Shown in pieces: positions 45,910 through 59,887 of a DNA stretch of 64,000 nt. This DNA comes from Theobroma cacao (lineage: Eukaryota > Streptophyta > Magnoliopsida > Malvales > Malvaceae). Position numbers and translations under genes: made by a program. Every line of letters begins with the position of its first letter. The stretch's first letter is position 1. The stretch covers positions 23,481,819-23,545,818 of the forward strand of contig NC_030852.1 of the NCBI RefSeq assembly GCF_000208745.1. The letters run 5' to 3'. The notes under the pieces are model-generated. The model was not told the DNA's origin, ran no database searches, and saw nothing but the letters and a program-made list of their open reading frames with translations.

Positions 45910-48180
45910 TTAATTTTAAGGATTAAAAAAAAATTCTTCATATATTAATGTATTATAATAAATAATAATATGATACGTTAATATAATATGATTTTTTCTA
46001 ACGAAAATAATAAATGATGTAATAGAATGATAATTTTTTTTTTTTAAAAAGTATACATTATTCTTGCAAAGAACTAAAGTTAAATTTAACTTAGAACTTT
46101 TATAATTACATCTAAAACTGCAAAAAAAAAAAAAAAAACCTCTATGGGCCTAGTACCTATATCTGGGGATATCTAGATACATGAACATGATTTCACTTAT
46201 TGCACGGTATAGCGCCTTCCTGGAGCATGTGTTTGTTGTCCAAAGCACACTTTAATTACGGTACAAGGTAAACCAGTCCGAGAGAAGACGTTGTCTATCC
46301 GTACACATTTTCTCTAAAAAAATGCCGTCCCAGGTGCTGCATCCCCACTTAACCAGGGCGTACGGTTCATGCAACTAGAATTTGATCTGATAAATTTTGT
46401 TAATTACGGCCATGCAGGTTATTAGTGATACGGTGCATCCAAAACTAAATCTCAATTTTTTTTTTTTGATAACTTTACATGAAAATTTTGACAATTTCTT
46501 TTTAATCTGCAACAATTTCTTTTTAATGTATTCACGTGACATAATTTGAGAACTCATCAAAATCTACTTTTATATAAAGTTATAGATTTCCAAACAAAAT
46601 ATGATGAAGCTCTGCATTCAATGTATCCATTATTAGAGTCCAATACCCGAATGGCACTCCTCACTCCACTCTCATTTCATAGTGGAAGAATCCTATTTAA
46701 ACCCTGCCATCTGAAGCTCATAGCCACATGAAATCCTTTTTCTTCCGAATCCTAATTCAAGTCCAAACCCGATATCATTCGAGGAATATATAGGGGTTAT
46801 TCGTCCATGTAACATAATTTTTTGAGTCACTTTGGATCCATGAGTTCACTTGATTATATATATATGTCCCATGTGAATATCAAATTTTAAAAATGCTTAT
46901 ATGATGGTATGTTTTTTTGTAAAATTTGAGTTTCCAAAATCAATTGATGTTAAGAATTTAATTTTAGTTAAACCAATATGATCACGTAAAACGTCATTAA
47001 TTCTCACCTCATCTACATTGAATTTTACTCAAACCTTTTTTGGAGCTAACCAAACAACATTAGATCTTGCGGCTTTAGCTCTCAAACCATTTTCACACTA
47101 GAAGTAAAAAAAAAATGGTTTTTTGTCAATTTAGTCAATTCAGGTCACTTGGTTTTTGCTCATATTATAACACATGCAATTTGATGAGATTATACAATTG
47201 CAGAACATTTCACCTGTTTTTGTTAAAAACGAAAGAGTCACCTTGACCGTGTAACCATCACTACTAGCACACAAGAACGCTAGAACATGAAAAAAAAAAA
47301 TTTGAATTATTTGGTGAAATCCTCTTCATATTTCATTCCGAAACATCACATATTTTAAAAATATAAATATATAAATCAGTCATGGGCTATAATTCGAGAA
47401 TCTCTCTAGTTTGAGTTTTTGGTTACAATAGATAAAATAAAAAGGAATATACCATTGTAGAGCCAAGTAAGATAATAAGAGTTTGTTTGGCTTGATTTTT
47501 TTATAGTTTAAAAGTTATTATGAAGTTTTTATGAAAAATAATAATTTTTAAAATTAAGTTAAAACTGTTTGATAAATTTATTTTTGTAAATTTTTTTTAT
47601 AAGTTATAATTTTTGTTAAAATTATTATAGAATGTATTTTTTTAAAAAAAGGTAATATTGTAATTATTTTAACAGATGAAAATATTTTTTAAACAAAAAT
47701 AAAAAATCTCTTATATTTTTAAAAGAAAAGAATAAAAAGTTCTTCATAAGAGTTTTTCCTAAAACTTTTTTTTTTTAATTTTATTCTTTAAAAAAAAGTT
47801 TTTTTTTTTTAAAAGCTTTTTAAAATTTAGCTTGATTTTTACTTTTAAAAAGTAAATAAATTGAAAAAAAATAAGGCCAAACAAGAACTAAGAATGAAAA
47901 TGTTGTAGTTTGTTTTCGGATTCTCATTTTACCAAAGAAGGGAAAAGAAAGAGGTTGAAATTCCTCAACAGCTGTTCCTGCTGGTAATATCTGCTTCAAT
48001 TAAGGGTAAAAGAGTAACTTCATTGATATTTGCGGCGAGGCAAATACGTTTGGCGGCAGCGCCAAGTTTAAAAAGCCGGAGGCCCAAAAGGAGGGAGCGT
48101 GAAATAGAAGCGCAGGGGACTAATTCCCGCTAAAAAATTATGATCAAAATCGTGGCGGGAAACTCACTTAAAAACACCAA
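45910..48180. other. AT-rich intergenic DNA
   Basis: From the right end of the MULE to the RPA1 promoter. Long A and T runs, no protein-like frame and no clear element ends. The last 200 bp, including a GGCGGGAAA-type motif near 48153 and a GC-richer stretch, probably hold the RPA1 promoter. GGCGGGAA is an E2F-type site, which would suit an S-phase gene (inference). Confidence 0.5.
48151..48161 (+). promoter_or_regulatory. Possible E2F-type site upstream of RPA1
   Basis: The bases GTGGCGGGAAA lie about 150 bp upstream of the RPA1 start codon. The E2F consensus is TTTSSCGS with the reverse form SCGSSAAA, and GGCGGGAAA matches it. A second related stretch, TTCCCGC, lies at about 48123-48129. 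E2F sites are common in plant replication genes. This is a motif match only. Confidence 0.55.
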
Positions 48181-48306
48181 AACTCCCTCCAAATTTCTTC
48201 TCTTCCAAAATAAAACGCTCCCTTTCTTAGATCCCTGCCTCCATTCTTCATTCGTATCATCCCCAGCATTTCCCAGATACCAACAACAACAAATATAGAG
48301 AGAGAA

Positions 48307-51300
48307 ATGGCGAAATGGGTAACCCGAGATGCGATATCGACGATATTGGCCAACCCGTCTCCGGATTCTGCCTCAGGTCTCCTTGAGATCGTCGTTCAGG
48401 TCTTGGATCTCAAGCTCACTGGCAACCGTTACACGTATGCCTCTTTGTGTTTCTTAAATCTATTTCTTTTCTTTTTTGTTACTTTTTGTTCTCATTTTAC
48501 TTAATTAATAGGCAAACAAATTCTGGGTTTTGGGCTTTTTAGTTCAACTTGTTAATGCGTACCTTGATTTTCTTTTCTTCTTTTTTTCCTGACTACCTCA
48601 TAAGTTTGTCAGGTGCGTGAAATGAAATGTGCTTTGAGCTCGTAAATCAATTTGTTTGTTTAAAAATTAATGCTATGATTTTCTCGTCTGTTGTTCTTCG
48701 TGGGTCTGTTCAGCAACAAACAGAACCCTAGTACACTTTTTTTCCTCCTTTTTCTAATGATTAAGTATTATTTTGTTAAAATCTTTGATTGAAGGTTTAA
48801 TGCAAGTGATGGGAACATGAAACTGAGAGCGATATTTCCATCAAATGTGTCATCTGAGATCACTTCAGGCAGTATCCAGAACAAGGGTCTTGTCAAAATT
48901 CTCGATTATACCCTCAATGACATCCCCAACAAGTCAGAAAAGTACCTACTAATTATCCTTGCACTGTTTTCATTTTTTTTTTGCGGGGTAAAGATATAAG
49001 ATATGGTTTCTTAAACTTAATGCTCAAAATTGAAAATGGGTTTCAGGTATTTAATTGTAAAAAAATGCGAGACAGTATCCCCTGCACTTGATACAGAAAT
49101 CAAGGCTGAGGTAAAAACTGAGGAATCTGACATCGCATCTAAGAAGCCAAAGCTTGAAAATGACGCTAAAACGGAAGGCGCCGGTATTATTTTGAAGCCA
49201 AAGCAAGAAATGGTTTCTAAATCTGCTGCTCAAATTGTATATGAACAGCGTGACAAGTGAGTTTCCTCTTGTTTTTCCTTTTTTAAGTTCAATCTACTTT
49301 GGTTATAGTGCGTTAGAGTTGGTTGAATTTTTATTAATGTGTTGTATTTTTCTGAAATTTTCAGTATGGCTCCATCGGCCCGGATGGCAATGACGAGAAG
49401 GGTGCATCCCCTTGTTTCATTGAATCCTTACCAAGGCAATTGGACGATTAAAGTTCGCCTTACAAGCAAGGGAAATATGCGTACCTACAAGAATGCTAGA
49501 GGAGAAGGTTGTGTTTTCAATGTGGAGTTGACAGATGAAGATGTAAGCTGCTGTAACCTGTGTCTTTCTTATACTTGTTGTGAAGAAACCTCTTATCTTG
49601 TAGAAAGATTGGTTCTAATTGATTGAATGATTGATCTATTGTAGGGTACACAAATACAAGCCACAATGTTTAATGAAGCTGCTAGGAAGTTCTATGAAAA
49701 ATTTCAACTGGGGAAAGTCTATTACATATCAAAAGGGACACTCAAAGTTGCAAACAAGCAGTTTAAGACTCTGCAAAATGATTATGAAATGACATTGAAT
49801 GAGAGTTCTGTGGTGGAAGAGGCCGTTAATGAAGAAACGTTTATTCCTGAAACTAAATTCAACTTTATACCTATTGATCAGTTGGGGCCTTACGTCAATG
49901 GAAGGGAACTTGTTGGTAAGGACTCTTTCCCATAATTTATGGACAAGTGTAATTTAGTCTTTTTTATGCTTTACGTGCTCACTTAGTGTTGCTTTTATTG
50001 CACTGAATTCCAGATATTATTGGGGTTGTTCAAAGTGTTACTTCTGTATCAAATATTAAAAGGAAGATTGACAATGAGAATATCTCAAAGCGAGATATGA
50101 CTGTTGCAGATGAGACGTAAGTGGCCACTTGTTCACTGTGTTTGTTTTGTCAGTATTATGTTTTATTGAAGCTATGCATTTCTGGATGCCAGGAAGAGGA
50201 CAGTGGTAGTTTCTCTGTGGAATGAGCTTGCAAATAATGCGGGCCAGGAATTGTTTGACATTGCCGATAAATCCCCCATAGTTGCAATTAAATCACTCAA
50301 AGTTAGTGATTTTCAAGGTATTCTAGTGTTGGAGTATGTGTTCTAAGAAAGAATAGGCTAGAAATCTTACAATAAAATTAGTTATCCTGAATCTTGGTGT
50401 TAATATTTCAGGTGTATCTTTGTCAACATTGGGCAAAAGTACACTGTTGATTAATCCAGATATGCCTGAAGCAAAGAATTTGAGATCTTGGTAAGCTATT
50501 GTTGGCAAAAAACTAATGGTTTATTCCCTTTCAAGTAGCATATTCACATACAGGCTTATTTCCGTGCAGGTATGATTCTGAAGGGAAAGGGAGTTCCATG
50601 GCCTCTGTTGGCTCAGGTTTAAGTCCATCCAAGAGTGGAGCAAGGTCTATGTACACGGATAGGGTTTCCCTTTCTCATATTACTGGCAACCCATCTTTGG
50701 GTGAGGAAAAGGTAGTGCTCTTACTCATTCACGCAGAAGAAGCATCTTTAAATTAAGTTGTGAATAACAACAAAGCTTTTTTTCCCTTCTTGGACTTGGC
50801 TGCCTGGATCATAGCATGCTATTCTGCTTTATTTAGAACAATTTGAGAAAAGCAATATAAATTATTGGTGTGTTTTATTCTGTAAAAGATGTGAGGTAGT
50901 TAGACATTCTATTGCTGTTGCAATCGATTGTAATATCACATTTATGATGCTGCATTAGATTTCATTGATGAATACCAGTGACTTCAAATTGTAAATAAAA
51001 TCAGTCTTGATAATCAAATTTCTTTCTTGTCCAGCCTGCATTTTTCAGCATTAAAGCATTTATCAGCTTGATCAGGCCTGAACAGGCAATGTGGTACCGT
51101 GCTTGCAAATCTTGCAACAAGAAAGTAACTGAAGCTGTTGGATCGGGTTATTGGTGTGAAGGATGCCAGAAAAATGATGAAGAGTGCAGTTTAAGGTGAA
51201 AGATTTGGAAATTTTTAGTAATTATAAATTGCATGGTATATAGAGTTCAAGTTAGCTGACAAATTTCTAATAACTTCTGCATTTCTTAGATACATAATGG

Positions 51301-51708
51301 TGTCGAAGATCTCTGATGCAAGTGGTGAAGCTTGGGTTTCTGGCTTCAATGAAGAAGCAGAGAGGATTGTTGGATGCCCTGCTGATGAACTGGATAAACT
51401 AAAATCCAAGGTAAAGTATTGCTGTGCTGATGAGTTTGATGTATATGTGCATGCATATAAGATGTAGAATATTGCCTCACCGCTCCTCATGATGTTGCCA
51501 TTTTTAGGAAGGAGAAATGAATGCATACCAACAAAAGTTGAAGGAAGCTACTTGGGTTCCTCATCTTTTTCGAGTCAGCGTTACTCAGAATGAGTATAAC
51601 AATGAGAAGAGGCAAAGGATAACAGTCAGGGCTGTTGCTCCAATTGACTTTGCTGAGGAATCCAGATTTTTGCTAGAAGAGATCAAGAAGATGAGAAATT
51701 CTCAGTAG
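48307..51708 (+). CDS. RPA1: Replication protein A 70-kDa DNA-binding subunit (12 exons, 621 aa)
   Basis: Large subunit of the RPA heterotrimer that coats single-stranded DNA in replication, repair and recombination (nucleus). Exons are 48307-48434, 48795-48941, 49047-49256, 49365-49542, 49645-49915, 50014-50116, 50193-50317, 50412-50490, 50570-50711, 51035-51195, 51290-51410 and 51508-51708. All junctions are GT-AG, and the sum is 1866 nt. An N-terminal OB fold (DBD-F, residues 1-110) is followed by a Lys/Glu-rich linker (about 115-165). Then come DBD-A (from about 172, with HPLVSLNPYQGNWTIKVRLTSKG), DBD-B and DBD-C. DBD-C has an intact C4 zinc site, C485-x2-C488-x13-C502-x2-C505. The length fits plant RPA1; which paralogue (A-E) it is cannot be fixed here. 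A GGCGGGAAA motif upstream would fit cell-cycle control. Confidence 0.97.
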
Positions 51709-52530
51709 TTATGCCCTTTTTAAAGAATTATTTTGGCGACGTAATGTGAATTCACTCCATGGATTATGGTTCAGTTTTTGATTGTAAATGACGGATTAAG
51801 GGGTTATAACTCATTTAGATTGTGACTTCATTCTAACCCATGTTTGTAATATGCATTTTAGCTAACCATTTAGAATTTTTTTTTGTTGCACTCTTCTGCT
51901 CAGAGTCCTCTTGCATTTTCCTATTATCTGTCGGCTCTTTAGAAAATTAAAGTACATCCAAGTCCACTTCATTTCCAGAAGACTTTGATTATTGATAAAT
52001 AAACAAGTTTCTTTTTGTTCGAAGACATTGTCTCTCACCCATGATACCATTCACCTTCCATGAAATTCATCTGGGGCTCATCAGTTTCTCTGGGCAACAG
52101 ACCCTTTAAAGAGCAAGGGGGTCCTGCTTTATTCCTACGACATGGATTGCACCATTGTAAAGCTACCTTGACCTTTGTAACTTCCATGTAAAGGACCCGG
52201 CCTTTGATTGTTTTCAACTTATTTTGCTTCACCTTTTACAGCCCCGTTGATCTACCTCTAAAGATGTACAAGTTTGAAACGTTTCTACTGTTTAGGTTCT
52301 GGAAAATCCTACATGAATTTCAAGATTTTCCCTGGGCTCACATAATAATTAAAATGCTGAAAACAGCAAAACTTGAGTGGAATCTTGCTAAACACACATT
52401 CAAGGGGTGGAATTTGGCTATGCATAAAAGTTGTATCAGATGACCTGAATCACCTTCATTGAAGGAATTCCAATATTTTTGGCATACAAGCTGTACTTAG
52501 GATGACACAGATATGATACAATCTATTGTC
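51709..52530. other. Convergent 3' UTR region, RPA1 and GDPD
   Basis: About 820 bp between the RPA1 stop (+) and the GDPD stop (-). It should hold both 3' UTRs. No other gene or repeat is seen. Confidence 0.6.
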
Positions 52531-55500
52531 TTACCCATTTTTATATGAAGTAATCAACAACTCAATTTTGTCCAATAATTTAGATGCACTACCCTTATCG
52601 CTGCCATCATTTTGAGAGAGAGGAGAGGTCCACTCCTGGAACTTGTGGAGGCTACCTGTGAAGTCTGTAAAAAGTCCGTCAACTCCTATCTTGGTTAGCC
52701 AGTAATCATATTCCTGGTATGCGTCTTGATGGAAGTTGAAGTGCAAGAACACGTTTTCATCCCGATAAGTGTATGGATGCACCTGTATCAAAACCAACAT
52801 TGCACATCACTGCCATTTTACACATCCAACAATCGGAAAACCTATGATAGGGATTACCTGTAGATTATGGCTGTGTGCTCTGGCAACAAGATCTGTTGGT
52901 GTCTGCAAATAATCGTCTTTTACAGGAACCACTGTATCTTTCCAGGGTCCAATACCAACCACATATTCCTTAATGAAGTCAAGATAATCATCTGACGTAA
53001 TTTCCCAATATGACTGCACAAAGTCAATTGAATTTTCTTCCATTAGAATTCTAAAAAATTCAAAGAATTAAATTAAGAAATAGTTGCATAGTGAAACAAG
53101 ACAGTGAGGCAGCACTGCATTTAGTTTATGTTTTAATCTATAGGCCATAGTTCTAAATGACACATAATTCACCAATATCTGTTATGTTTCAATTGAGAAA
53201 AGTTGACCGATCAGGGTGAAAAGTTCTTCCAATTGACCGTATACTCATGTGGCAGGTATGCTCTAAGGAAAGAAATGGACAACATAATATGGAAACAATC
53301 TGATCCAGAAAAATTGAATGCTGGCATACATCTTTGAAACACCAAACAGCTTTATCACAATTTAAACTTTTTTTGTCTCTTTTCTGGAAGTAGAGAATTG
53401 AAATGATTGCATAACTCATGAACTCTATTATGGATGGCTGTCTTATGAGCATTCTATAAAGACTAAAAGGGAAAGACAGAAGGGTGCATTTTGCACAAAC
53501 CTGATTAGTGTCCTGAGTCGGAATCGTAACATCATCAATCAAGAAGATTTTTGGCGAGTCTGTCAGATTTGATATGTACACAAGAGAAGTAGGGGCAAAG
53601 GACTGGATAAATAGAGGTTGTTTGAACCAATCTTTTGACATGTATGAACCTCTATATCCATACTTCTTAAGTGTCTCCACAAACTTGTCCTCAAATCTCT
53701 TTCCATCTGGCCATTTTACCTGTCAAAGGCATTATGTTAAAATCATGGGAATCTAAGTTGCTAGGAAATATAAATCTATAGACAGCTCACTGGATTGTAA
53801 AAAGATCCCCTACTTATCTAAATTTTTGTTTTTACAAATCTGCATAGTAGTTTCACAAGGTTTTCTAATGGAAAATGGGAGAATACAGAACAAATGTAAC
53901 TAATGGAGTTTTAATGTAAATTTCTTTTTCAAACAGTTCAAACTATATCAACAGTCACTGACCTCCCAAAATAGAATTAGAATTATAATCAAAGGAGAGA
54001 AGTTCTTTAGCATTTTCACTAACACAATTAATGCCACAGCCCAAGGGATGTCAGAGGTATTATAGAAATCATCTGAAGTGGGTTCTGAAACATATATTTT
54101 TTGGAGAGAAGAAAAAAAGTAGTCCACTCTGTTTAAACTCAATCAATTATGGTGCAACCACATTCTTCTCTGGATGGCCATCTTTAGTAATAGCTTATGC
54201 AAAAAACTACTTACTCTCTGGTTGATAAACACTGGATTTTTAATCTCAGGATAGATTCCGACAACTCTTGGTGCATCCAGTGCAATTGAAATAAACTCTT
54301 CAAAAGTAATAATCGGAAACTTTCCTGAGGAATATACAACAAAGAAAATAGTTGAATCCAGTCAAATTAGCCCTGAAAGGTGACAGGTGTCTTTCATAAT
54401 TCTAGAATACAAATGCTATAAAGTTGGTAATGAATGAGCTAGATCAATGAAATCAGCCAAATTCTTAGCAATTTAACTAGATGATATGAAGTTGTGGAAA
54501 TTCAACCTAGTGTAAAATATGAAACCTTGCAAAACCGGTCAGCTAATGAAAGTGGTCAGCTAGCTCCATATTGCATTATCTAAGGGTTCCTGACTTTTTA
54601 TTTTTATTTTTCTGATTTTTGGTTTTTTTCCCCTTTTCAGACAGTGTGCCTAGATTTGTGCACACAAAATCAAGGAAAATTCAAGATTTCATGTTAGTTT
54701 CACCATGGAACTCAGCAAATACAAATGGTGGCAAAGAGCAGATAATGATGTGATATATTAGAGCAGGGAATTTAAATAAATCCAAACATATAGAAATCAA
54801 AGAGGAACTAACCATTATACTGTTGATCCCGAAATATGTATCTTTGCTTCACCCGTAACTTCTTTAATTCTTCTAGAGTGAAGTCAACTGCATAGAAGAA
54901 TATTTTGGTATTTTCAGTTACATCCCTGTCTTAGAAGCATACTAGTTGGAAGTTCCATTAAGGCATCTAAGATTACAAGGTTACAGTATACATAAACACA
55001 AAAAAGTACAATTCACAATTTGCAGAGTGCTTATGGTGCAAGACTAATCATGGTGCACATTCACAGGATTTGAACATCTTCATAGCATTATTATAAGGGG
55101 AAAAAGGGGGCAGAAAATCGTATGCTTCCTTACCAGTAAAAAAGCCTGTGGTGTTTACCCCTTGAACCTCATAGGTCCTTTTACGGTTTGCAAAGTCTTT
55201 GTGTTTTGTGACATCAGTTGTCTCATCAAGGGTGACATCATGAAAACATATAAGAACACCATCTTTGGATGATAAGATATCTGTTTCTATAAAGTCTGCA
55301 CCCTCTTCGATAGCTCTCTGGAATAAGCAGTTTATGGTCAATGTACATATAACTTATGGTGATTTTAAAAACTTTTCATGATGTAACAAGTGAATTTTTC
55401 AATACCTAAAAGTGATTATGTAATCTAACCATATAAATTTTCATGTTTGAGGGGGTAAAAGAAAAAAAATGGTAAATAACAAAAAAGGCAGAATAAATCT

Positions 55501-56289
55501 GCCCCCTGAGGTTTGTTTTTATTTCTCTAAGAATTTTCTTGAAACAGTTAAAAATCGAATGACTAAAATATCCCATATTTCATTAAATTAATATTAATAA
55601 TAAAATAAAAACTAAAAAAACTTGAAAATAAAATTAATGATGTTAAGTAGAAAAGTTACGGAAATAAACACAAGGTAGTTAAATGTAAAATTTTAAACCT
55701 CAAGGAGCAAATTTGTTCTACCTCAAACCACAAGGTACTTTCAGTAATTTACACAAAATAAAAACTTCTATCATGATAATCAAAATATAATTTCAAATTC
55801 AAACCTCATGATCCCTTCCCCCCCCCCCCACATCAATCCACAAGAAGAAAACAAAAGAACAAATAAAAATAGAAACTCCACAGCAGATAAATTAAGGAAA
55901 ATCCCTCGTTTTTTTCTACAATTTTCCCTTATGCTCCAAGAAATTTAGCTTCAGCTACTAATATAAGCCATTAACCTAAGTAATGTAAGCAAGATGTTAC
56001 CAAATAATTCATTCCATTGCCCTATGTTGATGATTTACATGTCAAATAACAAACGGAAAGGGGAAAGCATACACATTTGCAGAATGCACGTACTCATACA
56101 TACCATGTATGCAGCAGCAGTTTCTTCAGGGATCTCTCCATTTGAACCTCGATGTGCAATATTATATGGACGTGAGGTTTGTATAGGCTGTCTATTTTCA
56201 TTGGATGTTTTACTAGGAAGGGGATAGAAAGGCCTTGCAGCACATCCAGCAATGAGTGACAGAAACAAAAAAGGGACAAAGCCTGCCAT
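52531..56289 (-). CDS. Secreted glycerophosphodiester phosphodiesterase, GDPD6-like (7 exons, 393 aa)
   Basis: Hydrolyses glycerophosphodiesters to glycerol-3-phosphate and an alcohol. Plant members are linked to phosphate recycling. Minus-strand exons are 56289-56104, 55317-55134, 54887-54813, 54324-54215, 53719-53501, 53013-52858 and 52782-52531. All are GT-AG and in frame (1182 nt). A signal peptide is visible at residues 1-18 (hydrophobic MAGFVPFLFLSLIAGCAA). The GDPD catalytic motifs are intact: H46-R47-G in IAHRGSNGEIPEET, E73-T-D75 (metal) and H88-D89 in CFHD. Later conserved segments include YPEIKNP (metal Glu) and the C-terminal GVDGLFTDF. The exon pattern and sequence fit the GDPD5/GDPD6 group. 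The leader is probably long, extending to 57.4 kb, and may include an intron. Confidence 0.95.
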
Positions 56290-56855
56290 TCGTCACAATA
56301 TCAAATGAGTCCAAATTATTTACTCAAGAAAGAGATTTAATTCTTAATATAATAATCAAGCAATTGTGCACATATGAAAGAAATCTATGCAGCAAATAGG
56401 TAAACACACTCATTAAAAGTAATTGTAAGAGATTCAAATAAGACTAAATAAGGATACAATTCAAAAAAGTAATGGTAAGAGATTCAGATAAAACTAAATA
56501 AAATGTTCATCAAGCAAGGCCCCTGCAGCAGCAAAGGTTGAACATGAGCAACTCACTTGATAATTCATTAGAATTGGAAGAAAGACCGCCATAATCTAAA
56601 GAAGCAAAATCTGCTAGGTAGTTTTGATTTTGGAATATGTCATAGAACTGAAATTGAGGATGATTCTTATCTTTAGCTGATGGCTACATATCTCCTCTGC
56701 TAATCAGTTCTCAATCTGAATTTGGGGCAGTGGTTTGCTATATCTAGTGGCATTATAATAGTCCACATCATATAACCAGTAGAAGATGAAGAGACAACAC
56801 ATGCAAGCAGCAATACATTATATATATTTACCCCACTTACAATCTTAAGGCTTTC

Positions 56856-56931
56856 GGCAATAATATTGAATTTTAGCTCTCAATTATGTTTTAGGCAATA
56901 ATATTGAATTGTAACTCTCAATTATGTTTTA
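56856..56931. repeat. 38-bp tandem duplication
   Basis: Two near-identical copies, starting GGCAATAATATTGAATT at 56856 and 56894, in the leader/upstream region of the GDPD gene. Confidence 0.9.
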
Positions 56932-57449
56932 AGTTCTCCATATGTATGCATCTTAATGGAAAACAGTAACACACAATCAAAATGCTATAATCTCATGCCC
57001 TCATGCTTATCTTCTAAAAAACAAAAGGTGGAAAAATCATTTCCCATTATTGAGACAGGAAGAAGGGTTAAAAACGAAAATAGAACAGGTTATTGAATCA
57101 AAATTCTGTCTCAAACATCCAACAGTATAGTAATGGAAAAAATACAATAGAAAACTTGAGAAAGAAAAACTCTTGCATGTAAATGAATAAATACAAAGAC
57201 TAAGAATTAATATAACTGAACATATTGAACAATGAACTGAAAAACCCAGAAAAGACAAGAAAAAGAATTCATTAAACAACGGCTGAAAGGAAGCAATCTT
57301 AGCAGAACAAAAAGCAAAGCCTAGGAACAATACCATAAAAAAAAACATTAACCCAGAAAAGTTAAAGAAAATCCAACATAGTAAACGATGGAAAAGCTCA
57401 AAAGCTTACATTTTGAAGTCGTTGCGTTTACCCTTAAACAGTCCATCCC

Positions 57450-59880
57450 TCAATGGAATGATCCCCTGCTCTGTTAAAATTTTGAAGTACTCGTGTTTTG
57501 TCCCACGTAATGGGTTCTAAGTACAAGTCATCTAATAATTCACAGCAAGGTGTTTCTGGTTTCATTATATTACGTTATCTCATAGCATCCGGTGCCGTGG
57601 ATCTACGTATAATCTGAGAATATTCCTTGTAAGTGTATCTTTTTCAAAGTCCCATTGTTTATCTGATTATGACAATCCAATGGTGATGGAGATTGTGGTT
57701 GCCCTGGATGATGATGGTTGGTGTTGTTGTTGTTGTTTAAGGGATATAATTTTAATTTTTTTAAAAAATTAATTTTGGAAACTAAAGTCATCTCTTTGAT
57801 TGGTAGATAAATAGGTTGACTACTGATGCATTGGATCCGTTTTTATCTTTTTAGAATCTTTTCTGTTTTGTTTGCTAAAAATCTAAGTGTTACCCTTAGT
57901 TTTGTAACAAAATATATTTCACTATATACTAATATAATTACATTTATGAGTTGTTCGATATAATTAGGCTATTTTTGTTTAAAATTAAATTAATTAAATT
58001 GACCCAATAAATTTAATTAAAATAATTTGATTTTTTAGTTAGATCAAAAGTAAATGTGATTAAAACGATTAATTTGATTGGATTCAGTTTTGATTTTTTT
58101 CTAGTTAAATTGAATTAATTGATTTATGATTATAAGCATATATATATATATATATATTTTATATTTTCAATTATATTTATTGAAATATTTTAATATTTTT
58201 AACCATGTTTTTTATAAAAAATATTTTAGTGTTATTAAACTTATTGTATCGTTAAGATTTCATAATTAAATTTTATTTACTTTATAACTAGCATAGAACA
58301 AATGAAACTAAAAGAATTGGACTTTAATCTTAAAATTTTGGTTAGTTCGATTATCAATTGAATTAATCGATCCAATTTCATTAATTAGTTAATGTTTGAT
58401 TTTCGTTCAATTTGATTAATTTAAGTAAATTAACCATTCGCATAAACTACCAAATGGACGTTAAAATAGCATTTTTCAATAAAAAAAGCTAGATAAACAT
58501 ATCTATATGGATCAACTTGATGACTTTGTGGCAAAAGGTTAATAGCGTAAAGTTTGTGTAGATAGTTGATTTTGATCATTATTTATTCTTAAAAGAATTG
58601 TTTAACAATGTAACGTTGTATAGAGAATAATGAGAACAACTAGAGAAAGTGAAACATTACTTCATGTAAAACAATTAGAATAAGTGAAATACTATTTCAC
58701 GTAAATAACTAAAATAAGTAAAGTGCTACTTCACATAAAACAATTAGAATAAGTAGAGCATTACTCTATGTGGAGCAATAAATACAAGTATGACAATTAT
58801 TTTGCATAAAATAACCACTTTACATAAATGACAGTGAAAGCAATCCAGAATAAGTAGTAGGATTCATGAGTTACTTTCATCTTGAGATGTTTCGAAGAGT
58901 TTAGCTTGGTAGCTCATATATGGAGATAGTTAAGAGGTTTTCCTCTTAACCTTTTCCAGAAGAACGAGTGTTTCTTCCTCTTACTTATTTTCGTGTACCT
59001 ATTCACATTCCCATTCTTCTCTTGTATATGTTCACGTACACTTTTTCCTCATAACTTATTCTTGTATAGCTTTTTACATATACCTCTTTTCTATTACCTT
59101 TTATTCGAGAATAAGTCTTATTATGCCAAATTACTTCAAAGGTTATATAATGAGTTTCTAGCTGTTACTCATTATATGCAATGAAATCACCATTTTAATA
59201 TCTACATAATGAGTTACAGTAACGATTACTCACATTAAAGTTCTTCATAGTAAGGTTATTCATTACGCACATTAAAGCTTATACTTGAATAATCGCCACT
59301 TCTGACACTATATATATAGCCTTAACAATTCGTTGGAGGGACTTTCTCGACTTTAAAGCTTAAACATTCTTACCCAGAGCTTTTTTCTCTAGCTTTCTTC
59401 TAATTAGTGCATTTTAGTTTCATTCTACTGCTTGCTTAGTCTTTACTTATCCTTAGTCATTACTTTATTTTTCATTAAGTCTCTTTAACCTACTATAACA
59501 CTCAATACTTTAGAAACTGCTTCAATCTTCCTCTTCGTCGCCTCCGGTCCATCCTTTTTACTTGTTTGAAACGCTTTTTCTCTTTTTCACAAAAAAACCC
59601 TTTACATTTTGGCAATTCTATCGGGGAAGAGTGGTTGTATTAGGTAAAAGCTAACTAGAAAAACTTTGTGTTATAGGAAGAGATGGATAGTTCCCTATCA
59701 CTTCTTGAATATAGAGGCTTGTGTAGAATATTTCACAAAAAGACGCAAGCAGGAGAGTTACTGATTGAGAACAACATGGTCCAGAAAAACCTGCTTCCTG
59801 CTCATGTATGATATTTCTATGACTTTGATTCTTCATTGCTTTATAAATTGCAATTCAACATTTGAAAAGAAAGAAATTCA
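57450..59880. other. AT-rich intergenic DNA
   Basis: Upstream of GDPD and mostly A/T-rich, with a TA run at 58138-58158 and a 35-bp repeat array near 58.7 kb. No protein-like frame is present. Confidence 0.5.
58634..58815. repeat. 35-bp imperfect tandem array
   Basis: About five copies of a unit of the form ACAATTAGAATAAGTGAAAT followed by a TACTTCACRTAAA-like half, starting near 58636, 58671, 58706 and 58740. Within a unit, GTGAAA and TTTCAC can pair, so each copy can form a small hairpin. Confidence 0.85.
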
Positions 59881-59887
59881 TATTCAG

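Noticed and set aside
46140..46380. Possible RNA gene in a GC-richer patch of the intergenic DNA
   Set aside because: No cloverleaf, box motifs or terminator pattern could be found by eye.
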